A stretch of DNA of 64,000 nucleotides from Dechloromonas denitrificans (GTDB lineage Bacteria; Pseudomonadota; Gammaproteobacteria; Burkholderiales; Rhodocyclaceae). Location of the stretch: the NCBI RefSeq assembly GCF_001551835.1, contig NZ_LODL01000010.1, forward strand, positions 324,958 to 388,957, read 5' to 3'. Position 1 is the first letter of the stretch; each line of letters starts with the position of its first letter. Shown here piece after piece: positions 1 to 7,928 of this stretch. A program made the position numbers and the translations under genes. The notes under the pieces are model-generated. The model did not search any database, was not told the origin of the DNA, and worked only from the letters and a program-made list of their open reading frames with translations.

Positions 1-633
1 TTGCGACACTTAAATGGCATGAAACTGCAGAGTTAAATCAGCCCTAAAACGGCCACCTCCAAGATTGATTGCAACTTAATTGCCTAACTGATCCATTTGT
101 TACAAACAGTATAACTTGTGTACTGAGTCATGATGGTTGACTAGTCAGCACTAGGGTAGGTTGCAGACACTGTCGGAGCTTCACTCAAAAGCAGTCATTG
201 TTCCCAAACCAACGTCACGACATGGGTGACCGCTACGAAGCGAAATTGGACGGCTGGGCTGTTCGGCAAATGGCAGCTATCGCTGCACAGCTGACATTTG
301 CAGGCCAAGCTACGAGGACAGCAGCGGGTCGGGTGCTGCCCCTCCGAGATAACGAAGCAGTCATTGACCAGCGTCAGCGAATGAACGGCAGTTGAGCGGC
401 GCATTGCTGCCCAATTCTGTCCGGACTCCCAAGGTCAGCTTTGGCCGAGTAGTGTGAATTGTTCTTCCGTCAGCTTCCGAAGTACAGCTGTCGTTCGGAT
501 GAATGCGCACAAGGGTAGCTGCTTGTAGAACTCCAATGATCATTGTCTCCCTTGAACTGCATGTTCAATGAGTTGCAACCTTGTATATGGATATCTGCCC
601 AATGGACCTGAACGATTGTAGTAAGGAATGTTT
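1..633. other. Lower-GC region without a convincing gene
   Basis: This stretch is visibly less GC-rich than the rest of the window and no reading frame in it looks like a protein family. Two opposed frames of 60-70 codons at about 195-404 are rich in Cys/Arg or lack any ribosome-binding site, and I do not call them. Parts of 200-520 read like degraded copies of short intergenic repeat units, but no exact repeats are visible inside the window. It may be the edge of an accessory segment or the eroded remains of one lying mostly to the left. Confidence 0.5.
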
Positions 634-801
634 ATGCCGACTTCACCGGGCCGTCAGCCCATAGAGCCCGACACCCAAAATCCCAAAGATCCTATCCATC
701 ATCCCCATAAACCAGATCACCCTTTTCATGATGAACGTGAAGAAGAAGGGATCGAAACGGATGACGATGAAGATACAGGGTCAGATCCTTGGTGGATGTA
801 G
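634..801 (+). CDS. 55-residue acidic, His/Pro-rich microprotein, function unknown
   Basis: A short frame too small for routine ORF calling. The ATG is preceded by AAGGAA with six bases from AGGA to the start, a good ribosome-binding site. The product opens with a Pro-rich stretch, continues with a cluster of five His among Pro and Asp (residues about 22-32), then a strongly acidic tail (runs EEE and DDDED), and ends in DPWWM. There is no signal peptide or membrane segment, so it is probably a small, disordered cytoplasmic protein. The His/acid pattern could bind metal ions, which is inference only. It stands alone between a gene-poor region and a convergent gene. I do not recognise the family. 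Confidence 0.5.
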   Translation: MPTSPGRQPIEPDTQNPKDPIHHPHKPDHPFHDEREEEGIETDDDEDTGSDPWWM

Positions 802-892
802 GGCTACTACAGCACACAGCCAGGAGCGTGCGTACATCCTCGCCAGATAGCTGACCGTAAAAGGGCTGCTCCACACCGAAACCTGCCTTATG

Positions 893-928
893 GCCAACGG
901 AAGGACGTCGGCCTTAGCGGCCGTTGGC
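893..928. repeat. Nested inverted repeat downstream of the YcaO gene
   Basis: The arms GCCAACGG (893-900) and CCGTTGGC (921-928) are perfectly complementary, and the interval contains a second small inverted repeat (AAGG/CCTT). There is no T tract on either side, so a classical terminator is unlikely. It lies in the 235-base gap between the microprotein stop and the end of the OsmC-YcaO gene, which otherwise shows nothing recognisable. Confidence 0.4.
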
Positions 929-1036
929 TCAAGAATTGGCCAATGACTGCAACCCATTGCGGACGGTCAGGCCAACCGGCAGCGGACGTTGGCCTTGCAG
1001 GTAACGGCTACCGAAGCGGGGAGGGGCGGCTCCCCG

Positions 1037-3238
1037 TTACTCTAAAGGCGCTACCTTGGCCCGCGCCACGTGCAGTTTCTTGTAGCTGTCGATCAGGCGC
1101 TGGTGCCGATCCAGCCCTTCCAGTTGCAGGCTGGTTGGCGTCAGGCCGTGGAAGCGCACGCTGCCGTCCACCGAGCCGAGCACCGCATCCATGCGCGGGT
1201 TGCCGAACATACGGCGGAAATTCACCACGTAATCGTCCAGTTCCAGTTCGTCGTCGAGCAGCACTTCCAGCACCACGTTGAGCGCCTGGTAGAACAGGCC
1301 GCGCTCGACGGTGTTTTCGTTGTACTGCAGGTAGGCCTCGACCTGCTCCTTGGCGGCCGCAAAGTCCTGCAGCGCAAGGTTGATCAGCAGCTTCAGTTCG
1401 AGGATGGTCAGCTGCCCCCAGTCGGTGTTCTCGTCGAATTCAACACCGATCAGCGTGATGATGTCGGTGTAGTCGTCGAGTTCGCTGTCTTCCAGACGTT
1501 CGAGCAAGGCTTCCAGTCCGGCGTCGTCGAGGCGGTGCAGGTTGAGGATGTCGGCGCGGAAGGCCAGCGCCTTGTTGGTGTTGTCCCAGATCAGGTCGTC
1601 GACCGGGTAGATTTCCGAGTAACCCGGCACCAGGATGCGGCAGGCGGTGGCGCCGAGCTGGTCGTAGACCGCCATGTACACTTCCTTGCCCAGGTCTTCG
1701 AGGATGCCGAACAAGGTCGCGGCTTCGTCGGCGTTGGAATTTTCACCCTCGCCCGAGAAATCCCACTCGACAAATTCGTAATCCGCCTTGGCACTGAAGA
1801 AGCGCCAGGACACCACGCCGCTCGAATCGATGAAGTGCTCGACGAAGTTGTTCGGCTCGGTGACGGCGTTGCTCTCGAAGGTCGGCCGCGGCAGGTCGTT
1901 GAGGCCTTCGAAGCTGCGCCCCTGCAGCAGCTCGGTGAGGCTGCGTTCGAGCGCCACTTCCAGGCTCGGATGCGCGCCGAAGGAGGCAAAGACGCCGCCG
2001 GTGCGCGGGTTCATCAGGGTCACGCACATCACCGGGAATTCGCCGCCCAGCGACGCATCCTTGACCAGCACCGGGAAGCCCTGGTTTTCCAGTTCGGCAA
2101 TGCCGGCGACGATGCCCGGGTATTTCGCCAGCACCTCGGCCGGCACGTCGGGCAGCGCGATTTCGCCTTCGAGGATTTCGCGTTTGACGGCCCGCTCGAA
2201 GATTTCCGACAGGCACTGCACCTGCGCTTCGGCCAGCGTGTTGCCGGCGCTCATGCCGTTGCTCAGGAAAAGGTTGTCGATCAGGTTGGTCGGGAAATAC
2301 ACCGTTTCGCCGTCCGACTGGCGCACGTAGGGCAGCGCGCAGATGCCGCGCTCGGTATTGCCGGAATTGGTGTCGTAGAGATGCGAGCCGCGCAGCTCGC
2401 CGTCCGGGTTATAGATTTCCAGGCAGTAGTCGTCGAGCAGGCCCTTGGGCAGCGCGTCCTTCTTGCCTGGCTTGAACCAGCGCTCGCTCGGGTAATGCAC
2501 GAAAGCCGCGTTGGCGATCTCTTCGCCCCAGAACTGGTCGTTGTAGAAGTGATTGCAATTGGCCCGCTCGATAAACTCGCCCAGCGCCGAGGCCAGCGCG
2601 CTTTCCTTGGTGGCCCCCTTGCCGTTGGTGAAGCACATCGGCGAATGCGCATCGCGGATATGCAGCGACCAAACGTTGGGCACCAGGTTGCGCCACGACG
2701 CGATCTCGATCTTCATGCCCAGCCCGGCCAGAATGCCGGACATGTTGGCGATGGTCTGCTCCAGCGGCAGATCCTTGCCGGCGATATAGGTGCTCGCTGC
2801 CGAATCCGAATTCAGCGTCAGCAAAGCCTGTGCATCGGCGTCGAGATTCTCGACCTCCTCGATCACGAACTCCGGCCCGGTCTGCACCACCTTCTTGACA
2901 GTACACCGCTCGATGGAGCGCAAAATGCCCTGGCGGTCCTTGGCGGAAATATCCGCCGGCAACTCGACCTGGATCTTGAAAATCTGCTGATAGCGGTTTT
3001 CCGGATCGACGATGTTGTTCTGCGACAGGCGGATGTGCTCGGTCGGAATGTTGCGCGTATCGCAGTAGAGCTTGACGAAGTAGGCCGCACACAAGGCCGA
3101 CGAAGCCAGAAAGTAATCGAACGGCCCCGGCGCCGAGCCGTCGCCCTTGTAGCGGATCGGCTGATCGGCGATGACCGTGAAGTCGTCGAACTTGGCCTCG
3201 AGACGAAGCTTGTCGAGAAAATTGACCTTAATTTCCAT
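1037..3238 (-). CDS. OsmC-YcaO fusion protein (733 aa)
   Basis: The N-terminal ~140 residues form an OsmC-type domain with the two expected cysteines (Cys50 in SSALCAAYF and Cys112 in ERCTVKK). This is followed by a full YcaO domain (about 150-560) and a helical C-terminal tail of the kind seen in E. coli YcaO. YcaO proteins use ATP to activate peptide backbone amides. E. coli YcaO is linked to beta-methylthiolation of ribosomal protein S12 together with RimO, and azole- or thioamide-forming YcaOs belong to natural-product loci. OsmC domains reduce peroxides or organic hydroperoxides through thiols. No precursor peptide or partner cyclodehydratase is visible nearby, so a housekeeping role is more likely than a peptide-modifying one. 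I start at the ATG at 3238; an upstream in-frame TTG at 3250 has no better support. Confidence 0.88.
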   Translation of the reverse strand: MEIKVNFLDKLRLEAKFDDFTVIADQPIRYKGDGSAPGPFDYFLASSALCAAYFVKLYCDTRNIPTEHIRLSQNNIVDPENRYQQIFKIQVELPADISAKDRQGILRSIERCTVKKVVQTGPEFVIEEVENLDADAQALLTLNSDSAASTYIAGKDLPLEQTIANMSGILAGLGMKIEIASWRNLVPNVWSLHIRDAHSPMCFTNGKGATKESALASALGEFIERANCNHFYNDQFWGEEIANAAFVHYPSERWFKPGKKDALPKGLLDDYCLEIYNPDGELRGSHLYDTNSGNTERGICALPYVRQSDGETVYFPTNLIDNLFLSNGMSAGNTLAEAQVQCLSEIFERAVKREILEGEIALPDVPAEVLAKYPGIVAGIAELENQGFPVLVKDASLGGEFPVMCVTLMNPRTGGVFASFGAHPSLEVALERSLTELLQGRSFEGLNDLPRPTFESNAVTEPNNFVEHFIDSSGVVSWRFFSAKADYEFVEWDFSGEGENSNADEAATLFGILEDLGKEVYMAVYDQLGATACRILVPGYSEIYPVDDLIWDNTNKALAFRADILNLHRLDDAGLEALLERLEDSELDDYTDIITLIGVEFDENTDWGQLTILELKLLINLALQDFAAAKEQVEAYLQYNENTVERGLFYQALNVVLEVLLDDELELDDYVVNFRRMFGNPRMDAVLGSVDGSVRFHGLTPTSLQLEGLDRHQRLIDSYKKLHVARAKVAPLE

Positions 3239-3370
3239 ACGGGAATCCAAAAATAGCGTTCACAACGAATTGGCCGCCATTATCCGGCTTTCCTTGTGGG
3301 AAAACCGCGCTTCCCGGCAGTTGGGGAAGTCGGTGACTGGCGCCGACAAGCGCATGCATTGTTGTTGGCG

Positions 3371-4408
3371 CTAGCGCCGAGCCAGTATCAATGAGCCTTT
3401 TTCGCGCGGATTGAGGTCGATGCGTTCGATTGACGCGAAGCCGGCGGCCGTCAGCCAATTGCAATAATCTTCGTAACGATAGGTCTGGGTGCCGGTTTCG
3501 ACCAGCAGGGTCAGGCGGAATGCGGCGTCCAGTGCGTCAAGCGGCGATTCGGCCAGGTACTCGTGAATGACCAGCAGGCCGCCCCGGGCGAGGGAGTTGC
3601 CGATACGCTCGATGATCTGGCGATTTTCTTCTGCTGTATGGTTGTGGGCGACCGAGAGATAAAACACCAGGTCATGTTCGTTGCCCCAGTCCTGCTCCTG
3701 CAAATCCCCGGGGATCAGGCGGATACGCTCGGCCAGCCCCTCGTTCGCGATGGTCGTCCCGGTCTCCGTCAAGGCACTGGGCAGGTCGACGATGGCGGCG
3801 CCGAGTTGGGGATAGTGCCGGCAAAACCGGATTGCATGCAGGCCATGCGAGCCGCCCAGGTCGAGCAGTCGATGCTGTTCCGCTGATACGGGGACGTGCT
3901 TGAGCAGATCCGGCCCGAGATCCGAGGCAAAGGCGGCCATGTACGACGAAAACAATTCACCGAGATGGGAGTGCTCGACCATGGCATCCCAGAGCGTTTT
4001 CTCGGGGTGGCCGCTACGCACCGCTTCGGCCAGGCCGCCCATCATCGGCCAGGCTTCATGCGTCCAGAGCAGGCCCGGGGTGTAATCCACCTGGCCGAGA
4101 CTGGTAAACCAGCGTTGCGTACTCGCCGTATTGGCCAAAAGCCCTTCCTGTTTTTCCAGGTAGCCGAGGGCAATCAGGAAATCGGCCAGGGTTGCCGTAC
4201 CTTTGGTGCTGGATTCGATCTTTGTCGCCAGTTGGGCTACCGAAAGCGGGCCTTGGGCCAAGGCTTCAAACAGCCCCAAACGCCCGGCCGAGATGATGGC
4301 TGATGATTTCATCATCGGCATGTAGACATCCAGCATGGCTAGCTCTGCCGAGCCGGTCGGCTGGCAAACATCGGGTTTGGGGACCCGGGTCGTTGTTGTC
4401 TTTGTCAT
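3371..4408 (-). CDS. SAM-dependent O-methyltransferase-like protein
   Basis: About 345 residues with the layout of the plant-caffeate/acetylserotonin O-methyltransferase family: an N-terminal winged-helix dimerisation domain (about 30-110) and a C-terminal Rossmann methyltransferase with SAM motif LDLGGSHG. The catalytic His/Glu pair of plant enzymes cannot be assigned by eye, so the substrate is unknown. It lies between ovoA and the OsmC-YcaO gene, all on the same strand with gaps of 130-140 bases, so co-transcription is possible but not evident. The ATG at 4408 gives the family length; an ATG at 4450 would add 14 residues. The stop codon lies inside a 12-base perfect palindrome (3367-3378). 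Confidence 0.75.
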   Translation of the reverse strand: MTKTTTTRVPKPDVCQPTGSAELAMLDVYMPMMKSSAIISAGRLGLFEALAQGPLSVAQLATKIESSTKGTATLADFLIALGYLEKQEGLLANTASTQRWFTSLGQVDYTPGLLWTHEAWPMMGGLAEAVRSGHPEKTLWDAMVEHSHLGELFSSYMAAFASDLGPDLLKHVPVSAEQHRLLDLGGSHGLHAIRFCRHYPQLGAAIVDLPSALTETGTTIANEGLAERIRLIPGDLQEQDWGNEHDLVFYLSVAHNHTAEENRQIIERIGNSLARGGLLVIHEYLAESPLDALDAAFRLTLLVETGTQTYRYEDYCNWLTAAGFASIERIDLNPREKGSLILARR

Positions 4409-4499
4409 GTTTTGTTGGGGCTCGGTCAAGCCAAAGCAGGCCAGGGGCATCTGGCCATCGTGACCGGGCAGGAGGTTTTCGAAGGCCCGGAGGATAGCG

Positions 4500-4526
4500 C
4501 AATCCCGCTTCGGCGAGCGGGCATTG
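4500..4526 (-). terminator. Hairpin after ovoA, possible weak terminator
   Basis: The arms CCCGCT (4504-4509) and AGCGGG (4516-4521) pair around a six-base loop, and the flanks CAAT/ATTG extend the stem with one bulge. It begins 24 bases after the ovoA stop but is not followed by a T run, so termination would be weak or Rho-assisted. Confidence 0.3.
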
Positions 4527-4549
4527 TCTTGCCGTTACCGCTGACGAAG

Positions 4550-6664
4550 CTAGTGTCGAAGCCGCCAGAGCGTAACTTCGGAGAGCGTGTGCTGGAACTT
4601 GCGCTTGGTCTCGCGAATCACGAAGGGAACATCCTGCGGTGGGCCGAGCAGTTCGAAATGCGGCGCGAGCAGTGCCTGCAGACCGTCGAGGGTCGTGAAG
4701 TTCTCGCCATCCTTCTTGAAGCCGCCGAGCCAGTGTTCGCGCCGGGTATGTTCGGCCAGCCAGGTGTAGGGCGAGGCGATCAGCAGCAGGCCGCCCGGGG
4801 TCAGGCGTTGGTGGATGCCGGCCAGGAACTGGGCCGGGCTGTGCAGGCGGTCGATCAGGTTGGCGGCGAGAATCAGGTCATAAGCGGTGAAGTTCGGTTT
4901 CAGGTTGCAGGCGTCGCCCTGCCAGAAGCTGACGCGACTGGCCGTCTCGGCGAGGCCGAGTTCGGCCAGCGTGCGTTCGCGGTAGGTGACGAGTTCGCCT
5001 TCCTCCGGCAAGGTGTAGCGGATGCGTCCCTGTTCGGCCATCTGGGCGCCGAGGCCGATGAAGCGGGCGGAAAAGTCGATGCCGGTGACTTCGTCGAAAT
5101 GCCGGGCCAGTTCGAAACAGGCGCGGCCGGTGGCGCAGCCGAGGTCGAGAGCGCGCCGCTTCGGTTGCTCGCTCATGGCGGCGACGGCCAGGGCGGCCAG
5201 GGTGGCCGGGAAGTTGGCGACACCGTAATAGCTGTCGCCGAAGTGGAACTCGGCGTACTGCGCCATCAGTTCGTCGGTTTCATAGTTCGAGGCGGGGTTG
5301 ACCGCAGGCATCGCCGAAACGACATAGCGGAAGCCGGCGTGCTGGAAGAAGTGGCGGCGAAAGGCGTAGCGCGCCGCCAGTCGGGCCTCGTCGCCGCAGG
5401 AAGCCCAGGCGCCGCCCTTGATCAGGTTGTGGCGCCCGTCGAAGGTCGGCGCCGTGAAGTCGTCGTAGATCGGATGGACGGCAAAACCGTCGAACGGGTA
5501 GGTCGGGGTTTCCGTCCATTGCCAGACATTGCCGACGACATCGAACAGCGGGCCGTGGGCGAAGCGGTCTACCGGGCAGGGCGATGCCCAGTGGTCGAGG
5601 TGGATGTTGGCCGGGGCAGGCTGCTCGGGGTCGATTTCGCCGAGACCGGCAAAGTCGACCAGGCGATACCACTCGTCCTCACTCGGCAGGCGCACCGGTA
5701 GGCCGCTTTGCGCGGTCTTCCACTGACAGAAGGCCTTGGCCTCGTGGTAATTGGTCTCGACCGGCCAATCCCAGGGCATCGGCACTTCTTCGGTCATCAG
5801 GCGCAGCTGCCAGCGATCATCGGGCTGACGGACCCAGAAGCTCGGCTGCGTCGCCTGCGTGAAATTACGCCAGCCCAGTCCCTCCTCCTGCCACCAGCGG
5901 TCGTCGGCATAGCCGCCGGCGTCGACGAAGGCGAGGAATTCACGATTCGAGACCAGCAGGCGGCTGCTGCGAAAAGCCGCAATGTCGGCCTGGTGCGTGC
6001 CGTATTCGTTGTCCCAGCCATAGTGATCGTCCCTGAAGTCCTTGCCCAGCCGCACGCGGCCGGCCGGGATGTCCACCAGCGTGTTGTCCGGAGGTATGCC
6101 GTTAATGCGGCATGGTGCCCATGCCGGGTGGGGGCGGAGATAGTCCAGTCGATGCTGGCGGATCAGGACCGACGAAGTTTCCAGGTGGATGCGCTCGTGA
6201 TCGATGCCCATCAGGATCGCCCACCACGGGTGCTGCCAGTCGATGGGCAGCGACAGTTCGGTAGTGCGGATGATGCGGTCGACCAGCTGGCGGACCTGAT
6301 TCCGGTAGTCGCGCACGGCTGCGACGCTGGGCCAGTCGTAGCGGGTTTCGTCGAGATCGTCCCAGCTCATCTCGTCGACTCCGACCGCGAAGATCGATTC
6401 GAAGCGCGGATTGAGGCGTTGGTCGATCAGGCCGGCCAACAGCAGCTTGTTGATGAAAAAGGTCGCGGTATGCCCGAAATAGAAAATCAGCGGATGGCGC
6501 AGCCGGATTGCTTTTTCGTACCAGGCGGCGTCGCAGGCCAGGGTTTCGAACAGTTGTTCGTAACGATCGAAGGTGGCGTGGAAAGTGTCGAGAATGTCGC
6601 GCCGGACCGCGTCGACCGGCCGGTCAGCCAGTTGCGGGCTGCGTGGAAAGAGTGGCGTGCTCAT
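4550..6664 (-). CDS. ovoA: OvoA, 5-histidylcysteine sulfoxide synthase / mercaptohistidine N-methyltransferase
   Basis: A 704-residue protein with the three-part OvoA layout. A DinB-like domain (about 20-170) carries the iron ligands: His65 and the HX3HXE motif His156/His160/Glu162. A formylglycine-enzyme/sulfatase-modifying-like domain follows (about 185-460), then a C-terminal SAM methyltransferase with motif I LDLGCATG (about 525). EgtB enzymes of ergothioneine synthesis lack the fused methyltransferase; its presence and the ~700-residue length point to OvoA. The enzyme joins cysteine to histidine with oxygen and later methylates the imidazole ring to give ovothiol A. The C-S lyase OvoB is not seen in the window. 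I chose ATG 6664 over a TTG at 6676; neither has a strong ribosome-binding site. Confidence 0.88.
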   Translation of the reverse strand: MSTPLFPRSPQLADRPVDAVRRDILDTFHATFDRYEQLFETLACDAAWYEKAIRLRHPLIFYFGHTATFFINKLLLAGLIDQRLNPRFESIFAVGVDEMSWDDLDETRYDWPSVAAVRDYRNQVRQLVDRIIRTTELSLPIDWQHPWWAILMGIDHERIHLETSSVLIRQHRLDYLRPHPAWAPCRINGIPPDNTLVDIPAGRVRLGKDFRDDHYGWDNEYGTHQADIAAFRSSRLLVSNREFLAFVDAGGYADDRWWQEEGLGWRNFTQATQPSFWVRQPDDRWQLRLMTEEVPMPWDWPVETNYHEAKAFCQWKTAQSGLPVRLPSEDEWYRLVDFAGLGEIDPEQPAPANIHLDHWASPCPVDRFAHGPLFDVVGNVWQWTETPTYPFDGFAVHPIYDDFTAPTFDGRHNLIKGGAWASCGDEARLAARYAFRRHFFQHAGFRYVVSAMPAVNPASNYETDELMAQYAEFHFGDSYYGVANFPATLAALAVAAMSEQPKRRALDLGCATGRACFELARHFDEVTGIDFSARFIGLGAQMAEQGRIRYTLPEEGELVTYRERTLAELGLAETASRVSFWQGDACNLKPNFTAYDLILAANLIDRLHSPAQFLAGIHQRLTPGGLLLIASPYTWLAEHTRREHWLGGFKKDGENFTTLDGLQALLAPHFELLGPPQDVPFVIRETKRKFQHTLSEVTLWRLRH

Positions 6665-6896
6665 GGCTGTAGTCAACCGAGGAAGTCCATTCAGCTTGGA
6701 GCGTCAAAGCATACTCTTCGCCTGCCGTTTCGATAACCGGGGGCGGCCGCCTTTTGCTGCGACTGCTTGGTCGATGTCGCCGCGGGCGTGAGTTATTTCA
6801 CCGCCGTTTTCCGGCTCCCCATTTACACTTCGGCTGTACGCTGGTTCGGGCAGGGCAGTTCTGCCAACTGGCCGTGAAGGCAAGACAGGAGTGGTG

Positions 6897-7085
6897 ATGA
6901 GCAAGTTGCAGAACAAGCGGGAAAACGGTGATGATCGGCGAGGTGTCGATCTTGGTCCGCCGTCCGGCTGGCGGGAGCGCCGCCGCTCGGTTGAGCGGCG
7001 CTTGCCCGAGGTCAGGGAAATCCCCTTCTCCGAGTGGCTGACCCACATCCCCGGCCATCAGGTCAAGGAAGTGGAGAAGGTGTGA
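6897..7085 (+). CDS. Small basic protein of unknown function (62 aa)
   Basis: A 62-residue frame with an AGGAG ribosome-binding site five bases before the ATG, followed by a strong intrinsic terminator 28 bases after the stop. These flanks make it a credible single-gene transcript. The protein is charged and Arg-rich in the middle (WRERRRSVERR) with no signal peptide, cysteine or membrane segment. I do not recognise it. Two GTG codons directly upstream (6891, 6894) are alternative starts but would place the start inside the ribosome-binding site. Confidence 0.65.
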   Translation: MSKLQNKRENGDDRRGVDLGPPSGWRERRRSVERRLPEVREIPFSEWLTHIPGHQVKEVEKV

Positions 7086-7112
7086 GTCCCGCTTAAAAGA
7101 TCGCCGCCAATG

Positions 7113-7141
7113 AAAAAACCGCCACGAATTGGCGGTTTTTT
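7113..7141 (+). terminator. Intrinsic terminator
   Basis: The stem AAAAAACCGCCA (7113-7124) pairs with TGGCGGTTTTTT (7130-7141) around a five-base loop. The A/T flanks make it work in both directions, so it can end both the 62-residue gene and the convergent lipoprotein gene that stops at 7179. Confidence 0.85.
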
Positions 7142-7178
7142 GCTTTGGGGGCCGAGCTTCGGGCCGGGCCGGAGAGGC

Positions 7179-7748
7179 TTAGTTTTCCTGCTCGTACACC
7201 ACATCGGCCCGGCGGTTCTCCGACCAGGACTCTTCGTCGTGCCCCTTCAGCTTGGGGCGCGACTCGCCCAGCGTCTTGATGCTGAGCTGCTTTTCCGGGG
7301 CGCCGAGGCCGATCAGCGACTGGCGAACGTTTTCGGCCCGTTTCATGCCTAGTTGCCGGTTGTAGTCGGGGGCGCCGCGTTCATCGGCGTTGCCGTCGAT
7401 CCGGATGCGCGATTTCGGGTTGCTCGCCAGGTAGCGGGCGTGGGCTTGCAGCGCCGGGTTGAACTCGGCCTTGACCTCGGTGCTGTTAAAGTCGAAATAG
7501 ACGCTGCGCTGGGTACGCAGGCCGGCGCCATCCATCTTGATCGCGTTTTCCACCGTGGCGGCCGACGTGCTGGTTGCAACGCGGGGTTCCTGCTGCAGTT
7601 CCGGCGGCACCGGCTGGCCGAGCAGGCCCGGGTGTACCTTGAGGGCGCCGCTTTGGGAAATGTTCTTGTTGGCCGGCGCATCCTTGGTCGAGGCACAGGC
7701 GGCAAGCAGGGCGGAAAGCAACAGGGTGGCAGGCAGGGAGGCGCGCAT
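7179..7748 (-). CDS. Pal/OmpA-like peptidoglycan-associated lipoprotein
   Basis: A 189-residue protein that starts with a lipoprotein signal ending in LLAAC, so the mature N-terminus should be a lipidated Cys placed in the outer membrane. The C-terminal ~110 residues are an OmpA-family domain that binds diaminopimelate in peptidoglycan, shown by YFDFNSTEV, the IDGNADERGAPDYN segment and the conserved Arg near LGMKRAENV. It resembles Pal, but tolB and ybgF, which normally precede pal, are absent, so it may be a paralogue. The start codon used is the ATG before the signal sequence; the longer upstream frame has no signal character. It is transcribed away from the sulfate importer. Confidence 0.85.
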   Translation of the reverse strand: MRASLPATLLLSALLAACASTKDAPANKNISQSGALKVHPGLLGQPVPPELQQEPRVATSTSAATVENAIKMDGAGLRTQRSVYFDFNSTEVKAEFNPALQAHARYLASNPKSRIRIDGNADERGAPDYNRQLGMKRAENVRQSLIGLGAPEKQLSIKTLGESRPKLKGHDEESWSENRRADVVYEQEN

Positions 7749-7928
7749 CGTGAATTGGGCTGCGAGAAGAATGTCGAATGATAGCCGCTCGGCCGTTGAA
7801 CGAACAGGCCTGATGGCCGTAGTGCGCTGTTTTAGCTGATCCGGAAATAAACAAATGCGTAATTTGTCTTTGTGGTTATAACAGCATCGGCTAAATTTCA
7901 TTCCCTTCTTCCGTGAACAAGGTGTGCC

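Noticed and set aside
195..404. Small opposed frames of 65-69 codons
   Set aside because: No ribosome-binding site, odd composition and mutual antisense overlap.
1070..3256. 728-codon open frame on the plus strand
   Set aside because: It is the antisense shadow of the OsmC-YcaO gene; high GC keeps the opposite frame open and the product has no family features.
3367..3378. Perfect 12-base palindrome GGCGCTAGCGCC
   Set aside because: It contains the methyltransferase stop codon and has no T tract; too short to call a terminator or binding site.
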